Assembly: GCA_039819785.1 (NCBI GenBank)
Contig: JBCBRH010000046.1
Coordinates: 1 to 24,076, forward strand
DNA: 24,076 bases
From: JBCBRD01 sp039819785
GTDB taxonomy: Bacteria; Pseudomonadota; Alphaproteobacteria; Rhizobiales; Hyphomicrobiaceae
Reading direction: 5' to 3'
The notes below the pieces were generated by a model that made no database searches, had not been told where the DNA came from, and saw nothing but the letters and a program-made list of their open reading frames with translations. Shown piece by piece: positions 16,602-23,752 of this stretch (position 1 is its first letter; every line of letters begins with the position of its first letter). A program made the translations under genes and the position numbers.

Positions 16602-18182
16602 TTAGCGGACTTCGGCCAGCAGTGAGAGCTGACGCGCCCCCGTCGGCCCATCCTGATCGGTCAATGCGGTGGGATACTGACCAGTGAAACAGTGGTCGGT
16701 GAATTGCGGGTTGATCGCATCCCGGTGATCCCAGCCCGCCGATTTGTAGACACCCTCGACAGACAGGAAAGCAAGCGTGTCTGCGCCCATGAACTGGCGC
16801 ATGCCTTCAAGATCATGGTTGGCAGCCAACAGATCAGCCCGGTCCGGCGTATCGATCCCGTAGTAGTCTGAATGGGTGATCGGCGGGGACGCAATCCGCA
16901 TGTGCACCTCCCGCGCGCCAGCTTCATACATCAAGCTGACGATCTTTTTTGACGTTGTCCCGCGCACCACACTGTCGTCGATCAGCACGATCGATTTGCC
17001 TTTGATGATGCTGGCGTTGGCGGAGTGTTTGAGTTTAACGCCCAATTGCCGAATGCGCTGCTCAGGTTCGATGAAAGTCCGCCCGACGTAGTGATTGCGG
17101 ATGATGCCCAACTCGAACGGACGGTTGGATTGGTGTGCAAAGCCGATGGCGGCCGGCACCCCGGAATCTGGAATAGGCACGATCAGGTCGCAATCAGCTG
17201 GTGCTTCCCGCGCAAGCTGAATTCCCATTTCACGACGGACTTCGTAAACGGATTTACCACCGATAACGCTGTCGGGGCGGGCAAAGTAGATGTATTCGAA
17301 GATGCAGGGCTGCGCGCGGCGCGGCGGAAACGGACGGTGGCTTTCAAGGCCCTCGTCGGTAATCACGACCACTTCGCCGTTGTCGACTTCCCGTACGAAT
17401 GTGGCACCCACGATATCGAGCGCGCAGGTTTCCGAGGCCAGAACGTAGCTGCCGTCGAGCTTGCCGATGACCAGAGGCCGGATGCCGACAGGGTCACGGG
17501 CAGCCAACAACATGTTGTTGGTCAGACAAACCAGGGCATAAGCCCCTTCGACCTGGCGGATCGCCTCGATAAAGCGTTCGATTGTGCGCACTTTTTGCGA
17601 GCGCGCCATGAGATGCAGGATCACCTCGGTATCCGATGTGGACTGGCAGATGGCCCCGGTGCGGATCATTTCATTCCGCAACGTCAGTGCATTTGTCAGA
17701 TTGCCGTTATGGGCGACCGCAACGCCGCCGGTGTCGAGATCAGCAAACAACGGCTGTACGTTGCGCAGGATGGTCCCGCCCGTTGTCGAATAGCGGTTAT
17801 GGCCCACCGCCATGGTGCCCTTCAACTTACCGATGATCTCCGCACCGTTGAAGTTGTCACCCACCAGGCCAAGCTTGCGTTCGGAATGGAACTGTTCGCC
17901 GTCATAGGTGACGATCCCGGCAGCTTCCTGGCCGCGATGCTGAAGCGCATGCAACCCAAGCGCCGTGAGCGCCGAAGCATCGGCATGCCCGAAGATCCCG
18001 AACACACCGCATTCTTCCCGAAGCCTGTCATCGCCATATCGCGAAGGTGCCGGGTCCCACGTGTGAGGTGCTGGCGCATCCGGATTTGCCGGGTGTGTTT
18101 CAGCGGGGGCATCAGCACCAGACGATTGTGGCGTATCGTCCGACAACACGTGATCCCTGCAGTCAGTCGTCGTGTTGCCCAT
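16602..18182 (-). CDS. purF: Amidophosphoribosyltransferase (first step of purine synthesis)
   Basis: Cytosolic enzyme that makes 5-phosphoribosylamine from PRPP and glutamine. From ATG 18182 it is 526 residues. An N-terminal glutaminase domain starts at the catalytic C58 (REECGVFGIFG), with GHNRYSTTGG (128-136) and AHNGNL (158-163). The phosphoribosyltransferase domain carries the PRPP loop VLIDDSVVRGTTS (399-411). The cysteines that bind the Fe-S cluster in B. subtilis PurF are not all present (HSDYYGID instead of HPCFYGID; a single Cys in DHCFTGQYPT), so this is a cluster-free form. The 57 residues before C58 are an unusually long leader, rich in Pro, Ala and Asp, that must be removed for activity. 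The start is set by GGAGGG at 18191-18196; GTG 18209 and a GTG at about 18149 are alternatives. Confidence 0.96.
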   Translation of the reverse strand: MGNTTTDCRDHVLSDDTPQSSGADAPAETHPANPDAPAPHTWDPAPSRYGDDRLREECGVFGIFGHADASALTALGLHALQHRGQEAAGIVTYDGEQFHSERKLGLVGDNFNGAEIIGKLKGTMAVGHNRYSTTGGTILRNVQPLFADLDTGGVAVAHNGNLTNALTLRNEMIRTGAICQSTSDTEVILHLMARSQKVRTIERFIEAIRQVEGAYALVCLTNNMLLAARDPVGIRPLVIGKLDGSYVLASETCALDIVGATFVREVDNGEVVVITDEGLESHRPFPPRRAQPCIFEYIYFARPDSVIGGKSVYEVRREMGIQLAREAPADCDLIVPIPDSGVPAAIGFAHQSNRPFELGIIRNHYVGRTFIEPEQRIRQLGVKLKHSANASIIKGKSIVLIDDSVVRGTTSKKIVSLMYEAGAREVHMRIASPPITHSDYYGIDTPDRADLLAANHDLEGMRQFMGADTLAFLSVEGVYKSAGWDHRDAINPQFTDHCFTGQYPTALTDQDGPTGARQLSLLAEVR

Positions 18183-18190
18183 CCGGGGTA

Positions 18191-18196
18191 CCCTCC
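18191..18196 (-). promoter_or_regulatory. Shine-Dalgarno site for purF
   Basis: GGAGGG on the minus strand, eight bases before ATG 18182. It decides this start over the in-frame GTG at 18209, which lies upstream of the site. Confidence 0.65.
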
Positions 18197-18300
18197 GCAG
18201 TCTGACCACCTTCGCCGCGGAAGGTCAGACATGAAAACCAAACTTGGAAACCGTGACTGACTGGCAGCCGGGTCGTGTGCTTCGCCACAATGCGAAAGGC

Positions 18301-18317
18301 TGAGGCTCAACGCCTCA
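18301..18317. repeat. Perfect inverted repeat at the presumed purF transcription start
   Basis: TGAGGC-TCAAC-GCCTCA: a 6-bp perfect stem with a 5-base loop. On the minus strand it overlaps the last base of the TAAAAT element and covers where transcription of purF would begin, so it may be an operator or a 5'-leader hairpin. On the plus strand it is followed by TTTTA, but no plus-strand gene ends here. Confidence 0.45.
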
Positions 18318-18346
18318 TTTTACATGACAGATATATGTCTCACCAA
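18317..18346 (-). promoter_or_regulatory. purF: Candidate purF promoter
   Basis: On the minus strand, TTGGTG (18346-18341) and TAAAAT (18322-18317, 5/6 match to TATAAT) are separated by 18 bases, about 130 bases before the purF ATG. A second, weaker option is TTGACG at 18373-18368 with TTATTT 17 bases on. The region is AT-rich in an otherwise GC-rich context. Prediction by eye only. Confidence 0.32.
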
Positions 18347-18508
18347 ATAAAGCGCTACCTTATATATCGTCAAATAGGGGAAAACGCGAACGTGCCGCAC
18401 ATCATCCGTGTGCTTGGCAACCGCAACATGTCCTGACGCCTAGTCAGTAGAGTTCGTCGTTTCAGCATTGACGTCATCCTCACGGTATCACCGCCTGTTT
18501 CCGCCCGG

Positions 18509-19072
18509 TCACCCCTGCTGCTGTGTGGGATCTGCTTCTGTTGGCGGCGGAGACTGCAGCAATTCGCTTGGCATCACGCTCAGAAGCGTCGATTGAATGG
18601 CTTGGCCGGTGCTTTTGATGGCTGGCAGAGTCTGCGCTTTTCGAACGAAATCGTAGTGCTCTTCCTCATCTGGAAAGAACGAAACGTAGAACATGTAGGG
18701 AATGACGATCAGCACAAACCCCCGCGCAACCCCGAACAGGAACCCGAGGATCCGGTCGAACATACCTACCTGGCTGTCCAGAATGGTATCGGATATCCGT
18801 GCGGTGATGAGGTGAACCACGATCAGCACGATCAGGAAGATCAGGGCTCCGATCGCCACCTGGACAATAGGCACCTGCGCCTGCATCTGGGCTGCGATAT
18901 CTTCCGCGAACGGCTTGTGGCTGATCACAAAATATAAAACAGCCAGCGCCGCGACGATCCAGGATAGGATAGACAAAAGCTCGCGCGTCAGCCCGCGATA
19001 CATCGCCAGCAGACCAGAAATGAACGCCACCGCGATTAAGGCTGCGTCTAGATACGTCAACGAGCCGATCAT
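18509..19072 (-). CDS. cvpA: CvpA family inner-membrane protein
   Basis: 187 residues with four hydrophobic segments, at about 8-24, 31-50, 66-88 and 106-130. The CvpA pattern is MIGSLTYLDAALIAVAFISGLLAMYRGLTRELLSI at the start and DRILGFLFGVARGFVLI in the middle. The C-terminal ~50 residues are polar (PPPTEADPTQQQG). E. coli CvpA is needed for colicin V production and affects envelope stress resistance; its mechanism is unknown. It lies upstream of purF, as in many proteobacteria. The start ATG 19072 has GGAGGACT nine bases upstream, the last of three tandem copies of that motif (see the repeat entry). Confidence 0.95.
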   Translation of the reverse strand: MIGSLTYLDAALIAVAFISGLLAMYRGLTRELLSILSWIVAALAVLYFVISHKPFAEDIAAQMQAQVPIVQVAIGALIFLIVLIVVHLITARISDTILDSQVGMFDRILGFLFGVARGFVLIVIPYMFYVSFFPDEEEHYDFVRKAQTLPAIKSTGQAIQSTLLSVMPSELLQSPPPTEADPTQQQG

Positions 19073-19119
19073 TCGCCCAGTCCTCCGATGACAAGTCCTC
19101 CGATGACAAGTCCTCCCAT
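19069..19119 (-). CDS. Possible 16-codon leader ORF overlapping the cvpA start
   Basis: Reads MGGLVIGGLVIGGLGE, then TGA, on the minus strand; the TGA overlaps the cvpA ATG (ATGA). The peptide is an exact product of the 15-bp repeat. No strong ribosome binding site precedes its ATG, so it may be an accidental reading of a multiplied Shine-Dalgarno site rather than a translated gene. If translated, it would couple cvpA translation to its own. Confidence 0.3.
   Translation of the reverse strand: MGGLVIGGLVIGGLGE
19079..19116 (-). repeat. Tandem Shine-Dalgarno repeat before cvpA
   Basis: On the minus strand GGAGGACTTGTCATC occurs twice in direct succession, followed by a third partial copy GGAGGACT. 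Each copy carries a near-perfect anti-SD match, spaced exactly 15 bases apart; the last is nine bases from the cvpA ATG. The unit length is a multiple of three, so the repeat stays open as a reading frame. Confidence 0.85.
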
Positions 19120-19218
19120 GACGGGTGTCTTCAATCTAAGGCAGCCTTTACCGATATCCTCAGGGCGGCGATGCGGCGGACAGCCCCAAGAGCGGCGCGC
19201 AGAAATGCGCACGTTTAG

Positions 19219-20748
19219 TCATTTTTCCGAACGCGCCTTGGCAGCCCGGGCAGCTTCGAAAGCCCGGCGTTCGCGTTGTTTTGAAGTCTGTTCAGCCCGT
19301 CCCCCTTTCGGACCGCCTGCCGCCTTGTGTTCAGCTCCGCCACCGGAGCCCCCCATCGCATCGCCGCGGTCCTTGGATTGACCACCCATGTCACCTGCCA
19401 ATTCCGACAAGTGTTTTAGGCGATTTAAGTCCAAAGTCATCTTGGTTTTTCCAAGATCGCCAGAGGTCGGCAGATAAGCCGCACCAAAACCGAGCTTTTG
19501 GGCTTCCTTGAGACGGATAAGTGTCTGTGATGCCGGACGAATAGCGCCCGTCAGCGAAATCTCGCCAAAAAAGACACTGTCTTTCGCCAAAGGCTGGTTT
19601 GAAAACGACGACAGGAGAGCCGCCGCGGCCGCGAGGTCCGCCGATGGCTCGGAAATTCGCATACCGCCCGCCACATTCAAATACACATCGACCTGGCCGA
19701 AACTGACGCCGCAACGCGCTTCCAGAACCGCCAGAACCATCGAGAGCCGCGCGGAATCCCAACCCACCACGGCTCTTCTAGGCGTACCCAACGCGGATTG
19801 CGCAACGAGTGCCTGGATTTCCACGAGGATTGGCCGCGTCCCCTCAATGCCTGCAAAGACCGCCGTGCCGGGCGCTTGCGTGTCACGGTCACCGAGGAAC
19901 AGTTCAGAAGGGTTGCGCACTTCGCGCAGTCCATCCTGCACCATCTCAAAAACGCCGATCTCATCGGTCGGCCCGAAACGGTTTTTGACAGAACGCAGGA
20001 TCCGGTAGGGGTGGCCGCGGTCACCTTCGAAATACAGCACCGTATCAACCATATGTTCGACGACCTTGGGCCCGGCAATCTGCCCATCCTTGGTCACATG
20101 CCCAACGAGGAGCAGGGCAGCACCGGCAGACTTCGCATAGCGGATGAGAGACTGGCTGGCAGCGCGCACCTGGCTCACGGTTCCAGGTGCTGCATCCAAG
20201 GCGTCGGCCCACAGCGTCTGGATACTGTCGATCACCACGAGGTCTGGAGCAGGCCCTTGCGTCAGCGTGGCAAGTATATTGGCAAGGTTGGTTTCCGCCG
20301 CCAGCGCGACGGGCGCATCCGTCAGGCTAAGCCGCGCGGCCCTCAATCGCACCTGGGCGACCGCCTCTTCCCCTGTCAGGTAGACGGCCCTCTTTCCAGA
20401 CTTGGCAAGCGAACCCGCAAGTTGCAGCAGAAGCGTTGATTTACCGATGCCGGGTTCGCCGCCGATCAGCAACGCGGAGCCTGGAACGATCCCGCCCCCG
20501 GTCACGCGATCGAGTTCCTCAATGCCGGTCAGGATGCGCGGAGCAGCCTCATCGTCACCTTCGAGACCTTCCAGCTTAATCGCACGGCCTTTGCTGGATT
20601 GGCCAAGGCCCGAACCTGGAGCAGCAGCAACGTTGGCTTCTTCAACAAGCGTGTTCCACTCACCGCAATCCGAGCACTTTCCAGCCCAGCGCGGCGCTGT
20701 CGTACCGCAATTCTGGCAGACAAACAGTGATTTTGGGGCTTTGGCCAT
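19219..20748 (-). CDS. radA: DNA repair protein RadA
   Basis: RecA-like helicase involved in branch migration and recombinational repair; 509 residues. In order: a C4 zinc finger (C11, C14, C25, C28), Walker A GGEPGIGKST (96-105), Walker B VVIDSIQTLW (about 171-180), the RadA-specific KNRFG motif (255-259), and a C-terminal Lon-like domain (about 290-450: GDRDTQAPGTAVF, DVYLNVAGGMRISEPSADLA, FFGEISLTGAIRP). Typical RadA ends near residue 455; here about 50 more residues follow, Gly-rich then Arg/Ala/Lys-rich (TSKQRERRAFEAARAAKARSEK). The gene starts three bases after the alr stop, so it is in the same transcript. Confidence 0.97.
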   Translation of the reverse strand: MAKAPKSLFVCQNCGTTAPRWAGKCSDCGEWNTLVEEANVAAAPGSGLGQSSKGRAIKLEGLEGDDEAAPRILTGIEELDRVTGGGIVPGSALLIGGEPGIGKSTLLLQLAGSLAKSGKRAVYLTGEEAVAQVRLRAARLSLTDAPVALAAETNLANILATLTQGPAPDLVVIDSIQTLWADALDAAPGTVSQVRAASQSLIRYAKSAGAALLLVGHVTKDGQIAGPKVVEHMVDTVLYFEGDRGHPYRILRSVKNRFGPTDEIGVFEMVQDGLREVRNPSELFLGDRDTQAPGTAVFAGIEGTRPILVEIQALVAQSALGTPRRAVVGWDSARLSMVLAVLEARCGVSFGQVDVYLNVAGGMRISEPSADLAAAAALLSSFSNQPLAKDSVFFGEISLTGAIRPASQTLIRLKEAQKLGFGAAYLPTSGDLGKTKMTLDLNRLKHLSELAGDMGGQSKDRGDAMGGSGGGAEHKAAGGPKGGRAEQTSKQRERRAFEAARAAKARSEK

Positions 20749-20751
20749 GGC

Positions 20752-21987
20752 CTATCCAGCAACCCCGTTGTCGGTATCTACGTAAACGCGGTGAAAACGC
20801 CGGCCCAGACTGGTGAGGATTTCATAGCCGATGGTGCCAGCCGCCGCGCCAACCGCTTCCAGTGAAAGATTGGGCCCGATCAGTTCGACAAGGTCCCCGC
20901 GAACTGGCGGTGTTTCCAACATGCCCACATCAAGCGTCACGAGATCCATTGAGACGCGCCCGGCAAACGGCACGGCCTCTCCGTTGATGACAGCCCGCCC
21001 GCCGTCTTCACGCATGGTCGAACTCGCCGAGCGGATAACGCCGTCGGCATACCCGGCTGCGATCGTGGCGATTTTTGTTTTTTCCGGCACGGCATACGTG
21101 GCGCTGTAACCCACCGTGTGGGGGGGACCGGCCTCGCGAACCTGAAGAACGCGGGCATAGGCGGAGACCGCGGTTGCCACGGGGGCAAGCCCGCCTTGAA
21201 AGGCCTGACCGCCATAAAGCGCATAGCCGGGCCGTACCATGGCGTAATGAAACTGCCGCCCCAGCATCAAACCATCCGATGCCGCGAGGCTTAAAGCCTT
21301 CGTGGGAAGCAATGGCCGCAAATCTTCAAACACTTCGCGCTGTTGTTCGTTCTTGAAATGGTGCGGATCATCCGCGCACGCCAAGTGGCTCATGATCAAA
21401 CGAACATCGAGCCGGTCAAGCAGGTGGGAGTTCGCAGCGATCTCGCGCACGTCAAGCGATGTGAGCCCCAGCCGTGTCAACCCGGTGTCGACGTGAAGTG
21501 CGCACGGCAATGGCGTCTTGCGGTCCCCAGCCTGATGCCCCCAGTCGTGCACCTCGCTCAGCGTCGACAATACCGGCCAGACATTGACAGCCGCCACGTC
21601 CTTTGCCGCTCCAGGCATCACTCCATCCAGCATGAAGATGGTGGCCTTCTCGCCCGTAAGCGTACGCGCTTCAATGGCTTCATCGAGTGTCGCCACAAAG
21701 AACACACGGCAACCCGCACCATAGAGCGCTGGGATCACCCTTTGTGCCCCAAGACCATAGGCATCAGCTTTGACGACAGCGGCGCAAACGGAGGGCTTTA
21801 CGAGTTCGGCCAAGGCCCGCCAGTTGTCTGCAATTTGCGCAAGGTTGATGACCAGCACGCCTGTAGCGGATGCTGTAAGGTCGGATGGGGCGCCTGCATT
21901 GAGGCCCAACCGCGCCCAGGCATCTTGGATCGATGTCGTGGCCCCGCCAACAATTGTCGGAGCTTGTACGTTCGCGCCATCACTCAT
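20752..21987 (-). CDS. alr: Alanine racemase
   Basis: PLP enzyme that converts L-Ala to D-Ala for peptidoglycan; 411 residues. The PLP lysine is K73 in AVVKADAYGLG and the second catalytic base is Y294 in TVGYSATY. HVDTGLTRLG, MSHLACAD, MVRPGYALYGG and the C-terminal GRVSMDLVTLDV are family signatures. K73 lies about 40 residues later than in E. coli Alr, owing to an N-terminal extension (SIQDAWARLGLNAG...). The ATG overlaps the dnaB stop by eight bases (21980-21987), which implies translational coupling. In the context of window genes, its product supplies the D-Ala that the D,D-carboxypeptidase later removes. Confidence 0.96.
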   Translation of the reverse strand: MSDGANVQAPTIVGGATTSIQDAWARLGLNAGAPSDLTASATGVLVINLAQIADNWRALAELVKPSVCAAVVKADAYGLGAQRVIPALYGAGCRVFFVATLDEAIEARTLTGEKATIFMLDGVMPGAAKDVAAVNVWPVLSTLSEVHDWGHQAGDRKTPLPCALHVDTGLTRLGLTSLDVREIAANSHLLDRLDVRLIMSHLACADDPHHFKNEQQREVFEDLRPLLPTKALSLAASDGLMLGRQFHYAMVRPGYALYGGQAFQGGLAPVATAVSAYARVLQVREAGPPHTVGYSATYAVPEKTKIATIAAGYADGVIRSASSTMREDGGRAVINGEAVPFAGRVSMDLVTLDVGMLETPPVRGDLVELIGPNLSLEAVGAAAGTIGYEILTSLGRRFHRVYVDTDNGVAG

Positions 21988-23500
21988 AGCGGTTGGGCAT
22001 CTTGTCTTCGGCGGCCAGATTGCCGAACCGCGTGTAGCGGCCTTCGAATGACAATTCGACCGTCCCCACAGGGCCGTGACGTTGTTTTGCGATAATCACT
22101 TCAGCCTTTCCGCACGCCCGCTCATACTTTTCGAGCCATGTCTGAAACTCCGGCGTACCTTCAGCCGGTTTTGCACGCTCGATATAGTATTCTTCACGGA
22201 ACACGAACAAGACCGCGTCCGCATCTTGCTCGATCGAGCCCGATTCGCGCAGGTCTGAAAGCTGCGGGCGCTTGTCCTCACGTTGCTCCACCTGACGCGA
22301 CAGCTGCGACAGCGCGATAATCGGCACTTCCAACTCTTTTGCCAAGGCCTTGAGCCCGGTCGTGATTTCCGTCACCTCCTGCACTCTGTTGGCCGATCCC
22401 TTGTGCGCTGAGCCAGAGAGCAGTTGGATGTAGTCCACGATCAAGAGATCAAGCCCGCTCTGCCGCTTCAGCTTTCGTGCACGCGCTGCCAGCTGGGCAA
22501 TTGAAATGCCACCCGTCTGGTCAATAAACAGTGGCGCTTCAGAGAGTGCCTGACTGGCGCTGATCAGCCGGTGCATTTCGTCTTCGGTGATTTGTCCGCG
22601 CCGAATTTCCGACGATGAGATTTCAGCTTGTTCAGACAAAATACGCGCGGCCAACTGTTCAGCTGACATTTCCAGCGAGAAGAACCCGACAACCGCATTC
22701 GGCAGATCATCACCGGCTTCTTTGTCTGTCGTGGCCAGCCGTTTCGCCTGTGAAACGTTGGTTGCAATGTTGGTCACAAGTGCGGTTTTACCCATCGATG
22801 GTCGTCCCGCCAGGATGATGAGGTCCGACGGTTGCAGCCCGCCCATTTTCGAATCGAGATCGTGCAGGCCCGTGGGCAGACCAGACAACCTGTCCCCGCG
22901 CATCCGCGCATTGTTGGCCATATCAACGGCCTGTGTCAGGGCGCTGGGGAACGCCACAAACCCTTGCCCGTACTTACCCTGTTCGGCCATCTCGTAGAGG
23001 CGGCCTTCGGCTTCCTCGATCTGTGTGGTCGGCGGGTGATCCACCGGGCTGTCGTAAGCCGTGTTGACCATGTCTTCGCCCAGCATGATCAAAGACCGGC
23101 GTACCGCAAGGTCATAAACCGTGCGGCCGTAGTCATGCGCGTTGATGATTGTGGTTGCACTGGCGGCGAGCGTTCCCAGGTATTGTGGGACCGTCATATT
23201 TTCATCGATGGGTTCCGACGTCTCAAAGAACGTCCGCAACGTCACCGGAGTGGCCTGCTTGCCAGACTGGATAAGCTTGCCAGCCACCTCATAGATCTGC
23301 GCATGCAGCGGCTCAAAAAAGTGATGCGGGTCAAGAAAACCCGCAACGCGGTCGAGGGCTTCGTTGTTGATCAAGATAGCGCCCAACAACGCCTGTTCAG
23401 CATCAATGTTATGGGGTGGTTCGCGATAGCTGATCGGCTCATCGGCGCGGCTTGCTGCCTTGAGCTGTTCGGGTCCGGTGAGGAGAGGTGCATGTTCCAT
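21980..23500 (-). CDS. dnaB: Replicative DNA helicase DnaB
   Basis: Hexameric 5'-3' helicase of the replication fork; 506 residues from ATG 23500. The N-terminal domain (PHNIDAEQALLGAILINNEALDRV) and the RecA-like C-terminal domain are intact: Walker A GRPSMGKT (232-239), SLEMSAEQLAARIL, Walker B LLIVDYIQLL (352-361), SQLSRQVEQREDKRPQLSDLRESGSIEQDADAVLF, and KQRHGPVGTVELSF. A modest insertion before VVGFFSLEMS is common in alphaproteobacteria. No intein. The start is uncertain: an in-frame ATG at 23572 would add 24 residues, and neither start has a clear Shine-Dalgarno site. The N-terminal similarity begins after 23500, so I prefer it. First gene of the dnaB-alr-radA run. Confidence 0.95.
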   Translation of the reverse strand: MEHAPLLTGPEQLKAASRADEPISYREPPHNIDAEQALLGAILINNEALDRVAGFLDPHHFFEPLHAQIYEVAGKLIQSGKQATPVTLRTFFETSEPIDENMTVPQYLGTLAASATTIINAHDYGRTVYDLAVRRSLIMLGEDMVNTAYDSPVDHPPTTQIEEAEGRLYEMAEQGKYGQGFVAFPSALTQAVDMANNARMRGDRLSGLPTGLHDLDSKMGGLQPSDLIILAGRPSMGKTALVTNIATNVSQAKRLATTDKEAGDDLPNAVVGFFSLEMSAEQLAARILSEQAEISSSEIRRGQITEDEMHRLISASQALSEAPLFIDQTGGISIAQLAARARKLKRQSGLDLLIVDYIQLLSGSAHKGSANRVQEVTEITTGLKALAKELEVPIIALSQLSRQVEQREDKRPQLSDLRESGSIEQDADAVLFVFREEYYIERAKPAEGTPEFQTWLEKYERACGKAEVIIAKQRHGPVGTVELSFEGRYTRFGNLAAEDKMPNRYE

Positions 23501-23658
23501 GGCGTTGTGATGGAGCGAGTCGCCCGCCTCGAACGACAGCCAAATCCTGGTTGTTAAATCCGTTCCACACATGGATGAATTGGAGGAAAACCGCTTGCGT
23601 GCCGAGGGAATCGTACAAACCTGGGGCTGAGTTCGCCTGAAACTGTGCTAAGGCCGAT

Positions 23659-23687
23659 TTGTTGCTTTGCCGGTGTCCCACGATAAA
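23659..23687 (+). promoter_or_regulatory. Weak candidate promoter for the right-edge membrane protein
   Basis: TTGTTG (23659-23664) and GATAAA (23682-23687) are spaced by 17 bases, 65 bases before ATG 23753. The matches are partial (3/6 and 4/6). The 180-base gap between this gene and dnaB must hold divergent control signals; this is the best pair I see on the plus side. Confidence 0.22.
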
Positions 23688-23752
23688 CGGCACTCAACGA
23701 AGTCGGCACCGAACGTCATAGAGACCACAAATTTGGCCTTGGGGGGCTTTAA

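Larger units (their letters stand above)
18183..18508. other. Intergenic region between cvpA and purF
   Basis: About 325 bases with no coding frame I can support. It is locally AT-rich at 18310-18375, unlike its surroundings, and contains promoter-like elements and a perfect 6-bp hairpin on the purF side (listed separately). This suggests that purF has its own promoter rather than depending on read-through from cvpA. Confidence 0.5.

Noticed and set aside
17025..18260. A 411-residue open frame on the plus strand opposite purF.
   Set aside because: It is antisense to an intact, motif-complete purF, has no family motif or ribosome binding site, and reflects codon bias of GC-rich DNA.
21343..23557. 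Plus-strand frames of about 240-250 residues opposite alr (21343-22095) and dnaB (22832-23557).
   Set aside because: Both lie antisense to well-supported genes, lack recognisable motifs and show the composition of shadow frames.
23571..23630. A 19-codon plus-strand frame starting MDELEENR in the dnaB leader region.
   Set aside because: No Shine-Dalgarno site is visible and the length is within chance expectation.
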